From Nocardioides malaquae (GTDB lineage: Bacteria > Actinomycetota > Actinomycetes > Propionibacteriales > Nocardioidaceae), in NCBI RefSeq assembly GCF_015070385.1, contig NZ_JADCSA010000007.1, positions 151,415 through 215,414 of the forward strand: a stretch of DNA of 64,000 nt, read 5' to 3'. The first letter of the stretch is position 1. Every line of letters starts with the position of its first letter. Of the stretch, positions 43,004 to 53,321 are shown piece by piece. The notes under the pieces are model-generated. The model was given only the letters and a program-made list of their open reading frames with translations. It had not been told where the DNA came from and searched no databases. The position numbers and the translations under genes are program-made.

Positions 43004-46000
43004 ATGTCCACGTCCGTCCCGTCGCGCGCCCGCGCGCAGGCGTCACTCCCGACGCTGCGCAGGTGGGGCCTGGCCGGTGTCGCCGCGGCCGTCGCGGCCG
43101 CCACCCTGCAGCCCACCCCGGCGACCGCCTCGACCGTCGAGGCCCCGGTGCTCATCGCGCCGGCGGACCCCGTGACCGCCCTGCCGCAGCTGGCCTGGGA
43201 GGCCTCCGTGGGAGCCACCGGCTACGAGGTGCAGGTCGACGACCAGGCGAGCTTCGCCTCGCCCGAGTGGCGCAGCACCACGGTCAACACCATCACGGTG
43301 CCGACCAGCCCGATGCGCAGCGGCACCCAGCACGTCCGGGTCCGCGCCAAGGACGCCCGCAACACGTGGAGCCCGTGGAGCCAGACGTCGTTCACGGTGG
43401 TGACCGCGCCCGGACCGAGCCTGGTCTCCCCCGCCGACGAGAGCGAGCTCACCCAGCCCGACGAGCCGCCGTTGCTGGCCTGGACCCCGCTGACCGGCGC
43501 ACAGTCCTACACCGTCGAGATCGACACCGAGCCCAACTTCATCGACCCGCTGACCTACACCACGACGTCGACGTCGATGGTCGTGCCAGCCAACCAGAAC
43601 CCGCAGGAGACCTACCACTGGAGGGTCCGCGCAACCTTCGCCAGCGGCGTGTTCAGCGACTTCTCCGCCGAGGTCCACACCTACCAGGTGTTCGCGCTCC
43701 CGGCCCCCGTGGTCGTCGGCCCCAGCAACGACGAGGACGTCACCGACGTCGTGCTCGAATGGGAGCCCGTGGCCGGCGCGAAGCACTACGAGCTCGAGGT
43801 CGACGACGACCACGACTTCTCCAGCCCCGAGTCCGGCATCCCGGCCGCGATCCTCGGCACCCGCTTCTCCCCGCGTACGACCTTCGGCAACGACCAGTAC
43901 TACTGGCGGGTGCGCGCGGTCGACGCCAACAACAACCCCTCGCCGTGGGTGCGGTTGGCCGACGAGGACCACTACGAGTTCGACCGGGTCTGGCGCGACA
44001 CCCCCACCCTGGTGCACCCGTTCGACTCCTCGGGAACGACCACGCACGCAGGCGACGACCTCTACTTCCAGTGGACCCCGGTGCGCAACGCCTCGCACTA
44101 CCAGCTGTGGCTCAGCACCGACCCCAACTTCACCGACCCCTCCCCGGTGACGAAGAAGTGCCTGGTCGTCGGCACGACCTACACGCCCGGCGAAAGCGGG
44201 GACGGGTGCATGCCGGGCTCGGAGGGCGAGGTCTACCACTGGAAGGTCCGGGCCTACGACAAGCCCTATGACCGCGACGGCGTGGAGGGCATCTTCTCCG
44301 CGAGTCAGCGCTTCACCTACCGCGACTCGAGCGCCTTCACCGTCCGCACCCCCGCGCCCGCAGCCACCGTCGCCACGCCGACCGTGAGCTGGGACGCGGT
44401 GGACAACGCCGCCACCTACACGATCAGCTTCACCGACGCGTCCAACCGCACCGTGCACTCGGCCACCACCCGCTCCACCTCCTACACCCCGGCGAAGCTC
44501 GACGACGGCAGCTACACCTACGCGCTCACCGCGAAGGACGCCTTCGGCCGGGTCTCCGCCACCTTCCGCCGCACCTTCACCCTCGCCAGCGAGGAGGCCG
44601 GTAACGGCCCCCGTCTCGTCCCGGAGGTGAAGCCCGCGACCTACGACGCTCCCTCCCTGAGCTGGAGCCCGCACCCCTCGACGACCCGCGACCGCAACAA
44701 CGAGCCGTTGCCCGTCCACTACCGCGTCGAGGTGCGCAAGTCCGACGCCGAGGTCTGGCTCAGCACCGCCACCGCCCCCGTGCTCTCCACCAAGTGGGAG
44801 TTCCCGGCGGCCACCGACACCTCGGACTACTTCCTCGCCGAGGGCAACTACGTGTGGCGGGTCTCGGCCTACGACTCAGAGGGCACCTTCCTCGGGCGCG
44901 GCCCCGAGGCCACCTTCACCGTCCGGCCGCTCGAGGCGGTCACCGGCCAGCGCATCGCGCTGAGCGGCCTGGCCCTCGACGAGGGCGACGTCTGCGCCAA
45001 GTCGCTGCGCGACGGCGCCCGCAACTGGTGCGACAGCACGCCGACCACTCCCGTGCTCGACTGGGACTCGGTGCCCCACGCCTCCTTCTACCGGGTCCAC
45101 GTCTCCCGCGACGCCGACTTCACCACCGGACTGGTGGCCCCTGACGTGAGCACCACCAACACCCGGTGGACGCCCCGCCCCACCTACGTCGGTGGAGCCC
45201 TGCCCGACAGCCAGGCCTCGACGGCCTACCACTGGTTCATCCAGCCCTGCAAGACGCCCACGAAGTGCGGCCCCGACCCGCGCTCGACGGTCAACCCGGC
45301 CGACCACGCCTTCCGCAAGACCTCGCCGCGCGTGGAGCTGCTCGCCCCGACGGACGGGACGACGACCACCGGCACCACGGTGACCTTCGACTGGAAGGAC
45401 TACCTGGAGACCAACCTCGCCACCACCTACTCCGAGACGAGCGAGACCAGCTCGCAGGAGGCGATGTCCTACGAGCTGCAGGTCTCCACCGACCCCCAGT
45501 TCGGCTCCACCCTGGAGCACGTGACGGTCGACCAGACGACCTACACCTCCGCGACGACCACCTATCCCGAGGGGCCGCTGCACTGGCGGGTCCAGCCGGT
45601 CGACGGTGCGGGCAACAAGCTTGGCTGGTCGGAGTCGCGCGCCTTCACCAAGACCAGCCCCGCTCCCGAGCTGCTCTCGCCGCTCGCCGGCGCGACGGTC
45701 AACCGCACGGTGCCGTTCCGGTGGAAGGCGATGCCCTACGCGAGTGCCTACGAGATCCAGGTCGCGGCCAACGAGGACACCAACTTCTCCAACGCCAACC
45801 TGGTCGTGAAGACGCGCAGCAGCAAGCGCCCGGCCTGGACCAACGGCATCGCCGAGCCCGCTCTGACCCCGTCGGACAACGCGTACGTCTGGCGCGTGCG
45901 CCGCATCGAGTCCTCCGGTCGTACGGGTGACTGGAGCACCCCGGAGCGCTTCTTCGTGGCCGCCGAGCACCCCACTCCCCTGACCCCGGCAGACGCCGCC

Positions 46001-48199
46001 ACGGTGGGCCCGCGGGCGCTGGCGCTGTCGTGGGACGCCGTCGAGGGCACGTCGCGCCACAAGGTGCACCTGCGCCGCGTCGGCACCACCTCGGTCACCA
46101 CGACGACCACCGCCGCGACCTCGTGGGCGCCGACCGCGATCGTCGTGGGCGCCACCTACGAGTGGCGGGTCGAGGCGCTCGACTCCGCCAGCAAGGTGAT
46201 CGGCGGCAGCGGCTGGCAGACCTACACGATCGGTGGGCCGCCCACCGCCACGGTCGCGACCCGGGTCACCGGCGCCGGCGTGCTCGGCGAGGAGCTCACC
46301 GTCACCGCACCCGTCTGGGACCACCCGGGCGTACGCACCACCTTCCAGTGGATGCGTGACGGCGAGCCGATCGAGGCCGCGACCGCGTCGACCTACGTCG
46401 TCAGCGAGGAGGACGTGCACCACACCCTGACCGTGGTCGCCACCGGCGACTCGGCAGAGTTCGGCTTCGGCAGCTCCACGAGCAACGAGGTCGTCGGCCA
46501 GCCCGGCGCCGGGCCGGTGGCCCTCGGGCTGCCCACCGTCAGCGGCCCGGGCCGGGTCGGCACCACGCTGGTCTCCACCCCCGTCGCGTGGGACCGCGCC
46601 GGCGTCGTCACGACCCTGCAGTGGATGCGCGGCACCCAGCCCATCTCCGGGGCGACCGGCACCACCTACACGCTCACGCCCGACGACGTCCGGTCGGCGG
46701 TGAGCCTGCGCGTCACCGGCACCCTGGTGGCCCGACGCCCCACCGTGGTGACCAGCAACGCCGTCACCGTGACCCTCGGCGACGCGCCGCGGGTGCGCAC
46801 GAACCCGGTCGTCACCGGCGACCCGCGGGTCGGGCGTACGCTCACCGTGACCGCGCCGACCTGGGACCAGCCCGGGGTGGTCGACTCGCGGCAGTGGCTG
46901 CGCGACGGCACCCCGATCGCCGGCGCCACCGCAGTGACGTACGTCCCGACGGCCGCCGACCTGGACCGCACCCTCTCGGTGCGCTTCAGCGGCTCGAAGG
47001 CCGGGCACGACTCCGCCACGGCGACCTCCGCCGGGGTGACGGTGCGCGTCGGTGACGCGCCCAGCGTGCTGACCCGCCCCTCCCTCACCGGCACGGCGAA
47101 GGTCGGTGGCACGCTCCACGTCGCCACCCCGACGTGGAGCCTGACCGGGGTCGTGACCGCGGTCCAGTGGCTGCGCGACGGCACCCCGGTCGCCGGCGCC
47201 ACCGGTTTCTCCTACACCCCGGGGGCCGCCGACCTCGGTCGCACCGTCTCGGCCCGGGTGCGCGGCACCCGAGCGGGCCACGCGGAGGGCACCGCCGAGT
47301 CGGCGGGCCTCAGCATCGCCCCGGGCGACGCGCCCGTCGCGCAGAGCCGACCGGTCGTCGAGGGCACCCCGCGGGTCGGTGAGACCCTGCGGGCCGTCGC
47401 CCCCTCGTGGAACCGCTCAGGTGTGCAGACCACCCACGTGTGGCTGCGCGACGGCGTGCCGATCCCGGGACACACGGGCTCGACCTACGTGGTGGTCGCC
47501 TCCGACGCGGGGTCGCGGATCAGCCTGCGCTACACCGGCACCCAGCCCGGACATGCCGAGGCCACCTCCACCAGCGCCTCCGTGCTGGTGCTGCCCGGCG
47601 CCGCCCCGGTGCCCTCCGGCAACGCCGCCCCCACCGGCGGCACGGCCGTCGGCGCGACGCTGCGGGCCCCGGCGCTGACCTGGGACCGGGCGGGAGTGCG
47701 GGTCACCCGCCAGTGGCTGCGCGACGGCGTACCCCTCGCCGGTCAGACCGGCGAGACCTACGTGGTCGTCGAGGCCGACGCCGGCCACACGATCACGGTG
47801 CTCACCACCGGCACCCTGGCCGGCCACGCACCGGCACAGGTCACCTCCGCAGGCGTGGTGATCGCCGCCCCGGAGCCGCCGGTGGTCACGCCGCCGAGCG
47901 GACCCGTCGCCTCAAAGGTCGCGCTGACCGTGCCGAAGAAGGTGCGGGCGAAGGGCAAGCGCAAGGTGCGGGTCAAGGTGAAGGTCCGGGTGACCGCCTC
48001 CGACACCACGCCCACCGGCACCGTGCAGGTGCGGGTCGGCAAGCGGGTCGTCGGCAAGGGCACCCTGAAGGAGGGACGCCTGACGCTGAAGCTGAAGCCG
48101 CTCAAGGTCGGTCGCCACACCCTGAAGGTGACCTACTCCGGATCCTCGACGGTGAAGAAGTCGACCACGAAGAAGAAGGTCAGGATCGTGCGCCGCTGA
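43004..48199 (+). CDS. Giant secreted multi-domain surface protein (1731 residues)
   Basis: A signal peptide (SLPTLRRWGLAGVAAAVAAA, cleaved near ATAS at residue 42) leads into about 1040 residues of fibronectin type III-like modules recognisable by repeated TYxVxxD and YxWRVRA strands (YHWRVRATFAS, YYWRVRAVDANN, YVWRVSAYDSEG). Six tandem modules of about 91 residues follow, then a C-terminal Ig-like domain rich in Lys/Arg (KVALTVPKKVRAKGKRKVRV to TTKKKVRIVRR). There is no LPXTG motif or transmembrane anchor; the basic tail may bind wall polymers. ATG 43004 follows GCAGGGGG; a TTG 18 bases earlier is less likely. The stop is five bases from convergent pstB. Confidence 0.85.
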   Translation: MSTSVPSRARAQASLPTLRRWGLAGVAAAVAAATLQPTPATASTVEAPVLIAPADPVTALPQLAWEASVGATGYEVQVDDQASFASPEWRSTTVNTITVPTSPMRSGTQHVRVRAKDARNTWSPWSQTSFTVVTAPGPSLVSPADESELTQPDEPPLLAWTPLTGAQSYTVEIDTEPNFIDPLTYTTTSTSMVVPANQNPQETYHWRVRATFASGVFSDFSAEVHTYQVFALPAPVVVGPSNDEDVTDVVLEWEPVAGAKHYELEVDDDHDFSSPESGIPAAILGTRFSPRTTFGNDQYYWRVRAVDANNNPSPWVRLADEDHYEFDRVWRDTPTLVHPFDSSGTTTHAGDDLYFQWTPVRNASHYQLWLSTDPNFTDPSPVTKKCLVVGTTYTPGESGDGCMPGSEGEVYHWKVRAYDKPYDRDGVEGIFSASQRFTYRDSSAFTVRTPAPAATVATPTVSWDAVDNAATYTISFTDASNRTVHSATTRSTSYTPAKLDDGSYTYALTAKDAFGRVSATFRRTFTLASEEAGNGPRLVPEVKPATYDAPSLSWSPHPSTTRDRNNEPLPVHYRVEVRKSDAEVWLSTATAPVLSTKWEFPAATDTSDYFLAEGNYVWRVSAYDSEGTFLGRGPEATFTVRPLEAVTGQRIALSGLALDEGDVCAKSLRDGARNWCDSTPTTPVLDWDSVPHASFYRVHVSRDADFTTGLVAPDVSTTNTRWTPRPTYVGGALPDSQASTAYHWFIQPCKTPTKCGPDPRSTVNPADHAFRKTSPRVELLAPTDGTTTTGTTVTFDWKDYLETNLATTYSETSETSSQEAMSYELQVSTDPQFGSTLEHVTVDQTTYTSATTTYPEGPLHWRVQPVDGAGNKLGWSESRAFTKTSPAPELLSPLAGATVNRTVPFRWKAMPYASAYEIQVAANEDTNFSNANLVVKTRSSKRPAWTNGIAEPALTPSDNAYVWRVRRIESSGRTGDWSTPERFFVAAEHPTPLTPADAATVGPRALALSWDAVEGTSRHKVHLRRVGTTSVTTTTTAATSWAPTAIVVGATYEWRVEALDSASKVIGGSGWQTYTIGGPPTATVATRVTGAGVLGEELTVTAPVWDHPGVRTTFQWMRDGEPIEAATASTYVVSEEDVHHTLTVVATGDSAEFGFGSSTSNEVVGQPGAGPVALGLPTVSGPGRVGTTLVSTPVAWDRAGVVTTLQWMRGTQPISGATGTTYTLTPDDVRSAVSLRVTGTLVARRPTVVTSNAVTVTLGDAPRVRTNPVVTGDPRVGRTLTVTAPTWDQPGVVDSRQWLRDGTPIAGATAVTYVPTAADLDRTLSVRFSGSKAGHDSATATSAGVTVRVGDAPSVLTRPSLTGTAKVGGTLHVATPTWSLTGVVTAVQWLRDGTPVAGATGFSYTPGAADLGRTVSARVRGTRAGHAEGTAESAGLSIAPGDAPVAQSRPVVEGTPRVGETLRAVAPSWNRSGVQTTHVWLRDGVPIPGHTGSTYVVVASDAGSRISLRYTGTQPGHAEATSTSASVLVLPGAAPVPSGNAAPTGGTAVGATLRAPALTWDRAGVRVTRQWLRDGVPLAGQTGETYVVVEADAGHTITVLTTGTLAGHAPAQVTSAGVVIAAPEPPVVTPPSGPVASKVALTVPKKVRAKGKRKVRVKVKVRVTASDTTPTGTVQVRVGKRVVGKGTLKEGRLTLKLKPLKVGRHTLKVTYSGSSTVKKSTTKKKVRIVRR
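46246..47877 (+). repeat. Six tandem ~91-residue Ig-like modules
   Basis: Each unit contains RVGxTLxVxAPxWDxxGV, then QWLRDGxPIxGATxxTY, then an xADxGRTxSVRxxGTxxGH stretch. The six QW(L/M)R cores (one reads VWLR) are spaced about 273 bases apart. This module recurs in secreted actinobacterial proteins. Confidence 0.88.
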
Positions 48200-48204
48200 C
48201 GCGC

Positions 48205-48984
48205 TCAGCCGAAGCGACCTGAGATGTAGGCCTCCGTCGACGGCTGGTCGGGGTTGGCGAACATCTGCTGGGTGGAGTTGAACTCGACCAGGTGGCCCGG
48301 CTCACCGGCGGCCTTGAGGTTGAAGAAGCCGGTCTCGTCGGAGACCCGGGCGGCCTGCTGCATGTTGTGGGTGACGATCACGATCGTGTAGTCCGACTTG
48401 AGCTCGAGGATCAGGTCCTCGATGGCGGCCGTCGAGATCGGGTCGAGCGCGGAGCACGGCTCGTCCATCAGCAGCACCTCGGGCTCCACCGCGATCGCCC
48501 GGGCGATGCAGAGGCGCTGCTGCTGCCCACCGGAGAGCCCCATGCCGGGCTTGTCGAGGCGGTCCTTGACCTCGTTCCAGAGGTTGGCGCCGCGCAGCGA
48601 CTTCTCGACGATGTCGTCGGCCTCCGACTTCTTCATCCGCTTGGCGTTGAGCCGGTTGCCGGCGACCACGTTCTCGTAGATCGACATCGTCGGAAACGGG
48701 TTGGGCCGCTGGAAGACCATCCCGATCTGACGGCGCACCTGCACCGGGTCGACCGAGTCGTCGTAGAGGTCCTGGCCGTCGACGACGACCTTGCCCTCGA
48801 CGCGCGCACCGGGGATCACCTCGTGCATCCGGTTCAGGGTGCGCAGCATCGTCGACTTGCCGCAGCCCGAGGGCCCGATGAAGGCGGTGACCGACCGTGC
48901 CTTGATGGTCATGTTGACGCCCTCGACGGCGAGGAAGTCGCCGTAGTAGATGTTCAGGTCGCTGACGTCGATGCTGGAAGCCAT
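48205..48984 (-). CDS. pstB: Phosphate ABC transporter ATP-binding protein
   Basis: A 259-residue ABC ATPase: Walker [14 protein letters not shown]-loop with [16 protein letters not shown], signature [16 protein letters not shown], Walker [15 protein letters not shown] and the H-loop in [14 protein letters not shown]. The stretch PNPFPTMSI is specific to PstB. It energises high-affinity phosphate uptake with PstA/PstC. Last gene of the leftward pstSCAB operon. Confidence 0.96.
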   Translation of the reverse strand: MASSIDVSDLNIYYGDFLAVEGVNMTIKARSVTAFIGPSGCGKSTMLRTLNRMHEVIPGARVEGKVVVDGQDLYDDSVDPVQVRRQIGMVFQRPNPFPTMSIYENVVAGNRLNAKRMKKSEADDIVEKSLRGANLWNEVKDRLDKPGMGLSGGQQQRLCIARAIAVEPEVLLMDEPCSALDPISTAAIEDLILELKSDYTIVIVTHNMQQAARVSDETGFFNLKAAGEPGHLVEFNSTQQMFANPDQPSTEAYISGRFG

Positions 48985-49009
48985 GGTGTGTCTCTCTCTG
49001 GGTCGCTGG

Positions 49010-50134
49010 TCAGCGACCGGTCTTGGGTGCGAAGTACTTGCCGACCGCGCGGGCGATCAGGTTGAGGCCCATCACGATGGCGATGAGCACCAGGGCCGCG
49101 CCCCAGGCGCGCTCCTGGCCGAAGTGCGCCGGCACGCCGGGCTGCATGTAGCTGTAGTAGATGAAGACCGGCAGGGTCGCCATCCGCTCGCTGAAGGCGT
49201 TGAAGTTCACCGAGTCGGTGGCGCCGGCAATGATCAGCAGCGGCGCGGTCTCGCCGGCGACCCGGGCGATCGCCAGGGTCACGCCGGTGACGATGCCGGC
49301 CATCGCGGTCGGCAGCACCACCTTCGTGACGGTGCGCCACTTCGGCACGCCGAGGGCGTACGACGCCTCCCGCAGCTCGTCGGGCACGAGCTTGAGCATC
49401 TCCTCGGTCGAGCGCACGACCACCGGGATCATCAGCACCGACAGCGCGACCGCGCCGCCGATGCCCATGCGTACGCCCGGGCCGAAGATCATCACGAAGA
49501 GGGCGTAGGCGAAGAGGCCCGCGACGATGGACGGGATGCCGGTCATCACGTCGACGAGGAAGGTGATCCACTTCGCCAGGCGCGACCCCTGACCGTACTC
49601 GACGAGGTGGATCGCGGCGAGCACCCCGATCGGCACCGAGATCACCGTCGCCCACATCGTGATGATGAGCGTGCCCATGATGGCGTGGTAGATCCCGCCG
49701 CCCTCACCGACGACGTTGCGCATCGAGTAGGTGAAGAACTCCGCCGACAGCACCGGGAGCCCGTTGGAGAGCACTTGCCACAGCAGCGTGACGAGCGGGA
49801 ACATCGCCAGCGCGAAGGCCGTCCACACCACGTGGGCGGCGACCCGGTCCTTGGCGCGACGCGGACCCTCCACGGCGTGGGACCACACCGGCATCACCAC
49901 GTGGAAGACCACCGCGGCGACCAGGGCGGAGGCCACCGGCCCCCAGGAGAGCACGATCGCGAGCAGCGCACCCACGGCGAGGGCGCCGACGGCCACCAGG
50001 GCAGGGGCCCAACGCGGCAGCTGCGGGCGCGACAGGGGCGGGCGTACGCGTGCCGCCGGCGTCGCGCCGGGCTCGCGGCCCGGCGGGGTCGCCCCCGGGG
50101 TGGACGTGGGGTTCGAGGTCGAGGTGGCGGACAT
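49010..50134 (-). CDS. pstA: Phosphate ABC transporter permease PstA
   Basis: A 374-residue permease, longer than typical PstA because of an N-terminal proline/alanine-rich extension of about 50 residues ([15 protein letters not shown]) and one or two extra helices. The permease domain has [35 protein letters not shown], and the EAA loop LRMVPDE-type segment here read as [21 protein letters not shown]. It starts one base after the pstC stop. Confidence 0.94.
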   Translation of the reverse strand: MSATSTSNPTSTPGATPPGREPGATPAARVRPPLSRPQLPRWAPALVAVGALAVGALLAIVLSWGPVASALVAAVVFHVVMPVWSHAVEGPRRAKDRVAAHVVWTAFALAMFPLVTLLWQVLSNGLPVLSAEFFTYSMRNVVGEGGGIYHAIMGTLIITMWATVISVPIGVLAAIHLVEYGQGSRLAKWITFLVDVMTGIPSIVAGLFAYALFVMIFGPGVRMGIGGAVALSVLMIPVVVRSTEEMLKLVPDELREASYALGVPKWRTVTKVVLPTAMAGIVTGVTLAIARVAGETAPLLIIAGATDSVNFNAFSERMATLPVFIYYSYMQPGVPAHFGQERAWGAALVLIAIVMGLNLIARAVGKYFAPKTGR

Positions 50135-50135
50135 G

Positions 50136-51083
50136 TCAGCGCCCTCCTTCCACGCGGCCCCGCGCCGCGATCCAGCGGCCGAGGAAGTTGACGGCGAAGG
50201 TGACCAGGAAGAGCACCAGGCCGGAGAAGATCAGCACGTTGACCTTGATGCCGGAGGCCTCGGGGAAGCTCAGCGCGATGTTGGCCGCGATCGTGGAGGG
50301 GTTGACCGAGGAGATCAGGTTGACGGTGACCACGCCGGTCGCGGAGAGCACCATGGCGACCGCCATGGTCTCGCCCAGCGCGCGCCCGAGGCCGAGCATG
50401 ACGGCTGAGACGATGCCGGAGCGGCCGTAGGGGAAGACGGTCATCCGGATCATCTCCCAGCGGGTGGCACCCAGCGCCAGGGCGGCTTCCTGGTGCAGGA
50501 CCGGAGTCTGGGCGAAGATCTCGCGGCAGATCGCGGTGATGATCGGCAGCGCCATGATGGCCAGCACCAGCGCCGCGGTGAGGATCGTGCGGCCGGTCGA
50601 GGTCGCCGGGCCCTCGAAGAACGGCAGCCAGGAGAGGTGCTCGCCGAGCCAGGCGTAGGCGGGCGCGAGGCGGGGGCCGAAGAACTCGATGCCCCACAGT
50701 CCGTAGACGACCGACGGCACGGCGGCGAGCAGGTCGATCAGGTAGCCGATCGGCTTCGCGAGCCGGCGCGGTGCGTAGTGGGAGATGACCAGCGCCAGCG
50801 CGATGCTCAGCGGGGCGGCGACGGCGATCGCCAGGGTGGCGGCCAGCAGCGTGCCGAAGAGCAGCGGCCAGACGTAGACGACGATGTTGTCGGCGCCGAT
50901 GCGCTCAGCCGGTGCCGTGACCGCGGGGACGCCTTCCAGGGTGAGGAAGACGGCCACGCCGGCGAGGGCGAGCACGATGAGGACGCCTGCGGCCCGCGCC
51001 AGGGAGGCGAAGACGAGGTCACCCTTGCGCCGGGCTCCGGTGGGAGCCTGGCCGGTGACCTCCGGCGTGGTGGAGGTGGTCAC
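50136..51083 (-). CDS. pstC: Phosphate ABC transporter permease PstC
   Basis: A 315-residue permease with six membrane helices. LWGIEFFGPRL, LAAVPSVVYGLWG and the EAA loop HQEAALALGATRWEMIRMTVFPY are PstC landmarks. GTG start. It lies 103 bases downstream of pstS, with no obvious terminator between. Confidence 0.95.
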   Translation of the reverse strand: MTTSTTPEVTGQAPTGARRKGDLVFASLARAAGVLIVLALAGVAVFLTLEGVPAVTAPAERIGADNIVVYVWPLLFGTLLAATLAIAVAAPLSIALALVISHYAPRRLAKPIGYLIDLLAAVPSVVYGLWGIEFFGPRLAPAYAWLGEHLSWLPFFEGPATSTGRTILTAALVLAIMALPIITAICREIFAQTPVLHQEAALALGATRWEMIRMTVFPYGRSGIVSAVMLGLGRALGETMAVAMVLSATGVVTVNLISSVNPSTIAANIALSFPEASGIKVNVLIFSGLVLFLVTFAVNFLGRWIAARGRVEGGR

Positions 51084-51186
51084 TGCTGTCCTTCTTTCTC
51101 GTCCGGACGGCCCCGTGGGGACCCCGTCGCCGGCCGGTGGGCCGGGACGAGGTCCCCTGGGGTCGTCCGGTGGTGCTGCACGTGGG

Positions 51187-52281
51187 TCAGCGCGCCTTGA
51201 TGCCCTCGACCAGGTCGCGGGCCTCTTCGGCCAGGGAGTCGGCGAGCGGGGCCGAGCCGGCGGTCTCGGCGGCCTTCTGCTGACCCTCGTCGCTGATGAT
51301 GTAGCTGAGGTAGCCCTTGACCAGGTCGGCGGTCTCGGCGTCCTCGTAGGTCGGGCAGGCCATCAGGTAGGAGGTCAGCACGATCGGGTAGGTGTCGGCC
51401 TCGTCGGTCTCGTAGTCGAGGTCGAAGGTGAGGCTGGAGTCGGCGCGACCCTCCACGCGGGGCGAGACCTCGAGGATCTTCGCGGCGGCCTCGGCGGTCG
51501 GACCGACGAAGTCGTCACCCACCTTGACGTTGACGGTGCCGAGCTCGCCGGCCTGCGAGGCGTCGGCGTAGCCGATGGTGTTGGAGCCGTTGGTGACGGC
51601 GGAGACCACGCCCGAGGTGCCGTTGGCGCCCTCGCCGGCCTTGATCGGCCACTCCTCGATCTCGCCGTGGGTCCAGGCGTCGCCGGCCACGACCGAGAGG
51701 TAGTGGGTGAAGTTGCCGGTGGTGCCCGACTCGTCGGAGCGGTGCACCGCGGTGATGGTGGCGTCGGGCAGATCGGCGTCGGGGTTCGTCTCGGCGATGG
51801 CCGGGTCGTTCCACTTCTTGATCTTGTCGGCGAAGATGCCCGCGATGACCTCGGGGGTCAGGTTGAGCTCGTCGACACCCTCGACGTTGAAGATCACCGC
51901 GATCGGCGAGACGTAGTTGGGGATCTCGATCGGGTCGGCCGCGCACTGCTCGGTGGCGGCGTCCAGCTCGCCCTCGTCGTTGTCGAGGTAGGAGTCGGAG
52001 CCGGCGAAGGCGAAGCCGCCGGAGACGAAGTTCTCACGGCCGCCGCCCGACCCGGTGGGGTCGTAGTTGACGGTGACGTCGGAGTTGGCCTCCTGGAAGC
52101 CCGCACGCCAGGCGCTCTGGGCGGCCTCCTGCGAGCTGGCGCCACCGCCGTTGAGGGTGCCGGCGAGGTCGCCGGACTCGGCGGAGCCGCCGTCCTCGTT
52201 GCCGGCGGAGCAGGCGGACAGAGCAAGGGCGAGCACGGCGATGCCGGGGACGATCCCACGGCGCAGGGAAGCGGTCTTCAC
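51187..52281 (-). CDS. pstS: Phosphate-binding lipoprotein PstS
   Basis: A 364-residue periplasmic-type binding lipoprotein. The lipobox is LSAC after VPGIAVLALA, so Cys23 or thereabouts is lipidated. The mature protein has GGGASSQEAAQSAWRAGF, VNYDPTGSGGGRENF, VHRSDESGTTGNFTHYL (phosphate-contacting SDESGT) and SYLMACPTYED. The GTG start follows CAGGAGAAAACC; upstream in-frame codons cross the PHO box and are rejected. It should be induced by phosphate starvation through the PHO box upstream. Confidence 0.95.
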   Translation of the reverse strand: MKTASLRRGIVPGIAVLALALSACSAGNEDGGSAESGDLAGTLNGGGASSQEAAQSAWRAGFQEANSDVTVNYDPTGSGGGRENFVSGGFAFAGSDSYLDNDEGELDAATEQCAADPIEIPNYVSPIAVIFNVEGVDELNLTPEVIAGIFADKIKKWNDPAIAETNPDADLPDATITAVHRSDESGTTGNFTHYLSVVAGDAWTHGEIEEWPIKAGEGANGTSGVVSAVTNGSNTIGYADASQAGELGTVNVKVGDDFVGPTAEAAAKILEVSPRVEGRADSSLTFDLDYETDEADTYPIVLTSYLMACPTYEDAETADLVKGYLSYIISDEGQQKAAETAGSAPLADSLAEEARDLVEGIKAR

Positions 52282-52352
52282 TTCGGTTTTCTCCTGGATC
52301 TCTCTACGTTGTCGAGACGATCGTGGGAGACCGAGGTGACCGGTCGGCCCGC

Positions 52353-52374
52353 GTCGGGTGAACGCCCGGTGAAC
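52353..52374 (-). promoter_or_regulatory. PHO box upstream of pstS
   Basis: On the leftward strand GTTCACCGGGC is followed directly by GTTCACCCGAC, two 11-base direct repeats matching the actinobacterial PHO-box consensus bound by PhoP. It lies about 70 bases before the pstS start. Confidence 0.85.
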
Positions 52375-52399
52375 AGCGGAGCAGCGTTGTGGAAAACCC

Positions 52400-53296
52400 T
52401 CAGGGAGCCGGGTAAGTTTCTGTGGCCCAGGTCTCATTCCGGCGTCGGTGCACCACCACGAACCCTCCGGGCTCCAGGGCCGTCGGAGCAACCCCGAGAG
52501 CTGCGAGCACGTCCGGCAGCACCGGCCGGTGGCTGCAGAGCGCGGCCCGCCGACCCGCGACCGACGCGACCACCTCGGCCACCCCGGCGGGCGTCGCGTC
52601 CTCCTCGCTCAACGCGGCGGTCGTACGCAGCGCGCGGCCGCTGCTGTCGGCGTACGGCTGCAGCGTCTCGACGCAGCGGGTCGAGCTCGACGAGACCAGG
52701 TCGGTGATCCCGTACGCCCCCAGCACCGGCGCCAGTGCGGCGGCCTGGCCGCGGCCCTCGGGCGTGAGCGGACGCCGGCGGTCGTCGCCCTCCCACCGCT
52801 TGCGGGCCAGTGCGGCGCCGTGGCGCACCACCACGACCGGCTTGGTGGCGCGCCGGTGCTGCCACGCGTCGTCGAGCACCTCGCGGTCACGGCGGTAGGT
52901 GATGCGGCCGGCCGCGCGCGACCAGTCCACCCACTCCACGACGTCGATCTCCTTGTTCGCCGCGTAGCGCGACACGTCGTCGTCGCCCACCACCCGGGCC
53001 ATCCAGTAGTGCACCGTCTTCATCCGGTCGCCGGCCACCCGGTAACGCTGGTCGAGCAGCGGCGCGCCCAACCGGACGCGTACGCCGGTCTCCTCGGCGA
53101 CCTCACGCACGGCGCACGCCGTGACGTGCTCGCCGGGGTCGACCTTGCCCTTCGGGAAGGACCAGTCGTCGTAGCGGGGACGGTGCACCAGCAGGACCTG
53201 ACGCTCCCCGGTCGCCGGTGAGCGGCGGGTGACGACCGCCCCGGCCGCGATGACGTCCGGCAGGTAGTTGCTCGTGGCGAGGTCGACGTCGGCCAT
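52400..53296 (-). CDS. mutT1: NUDIX hydrolase fused to histidine phosphatase (MutT1-like)
   Basis: A 298-residue two-domain enzyme. Residues 14-145 form a NUDIX domain with the box GKVDPGEHVTACAVREVAEETGV (residues 50-72). Residues 155-290 form a histidine phosphatase with VVVVRHGAALARKRWEG and a second His in LCSHRPVLPD. This architecture is that of mycobacterial MutT1, which sanitises 8-oxo-dGTP and hydrolyses diadenosine polyphosphates. In mycobacteria mutT1 is beside ppk1; here it is beside pst, still within a phosphate block. The ATG follows a CACACT box by six bases. Confidence 0.9.
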   Translation of the reverse strand: MADVDLATSNYLPDVIAAGAVVTRRSPATGERQVLLVHRPRYDDWSFPKGKVDPGEHVTACAVREVAEETGVRVRLGAPLLDQRYRVAGDRMKTVHYWMARVVGDDDVSRYAANKEIDVVEWVDWSRAAGRITYRRDREVLDDAWQHRRATKPVVVVRHGAALARKRWEGDDRRRPLTPEGRGQAAALAPVLGAYGITDLVSSSSTRCVETLQPYADSSGRALRTTAALSEEDATPAGVAEVVASVAGRRAALCSHRPVLPDVLAALGVAPTALEPGGFVVVHRRRNETWATETYPAP

Positions 53297-53321
53297 GACG
53301 TCAGTGTGTCAGCCCGAGCGG

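Noticed and set aside
44876-47281. 801-codon open frame on the minus strand inside the giant repeat protein
   Set aside because: A shadow of the repeat-rich plus-strand gene; no start signal and Gly/Arg-rich composition.
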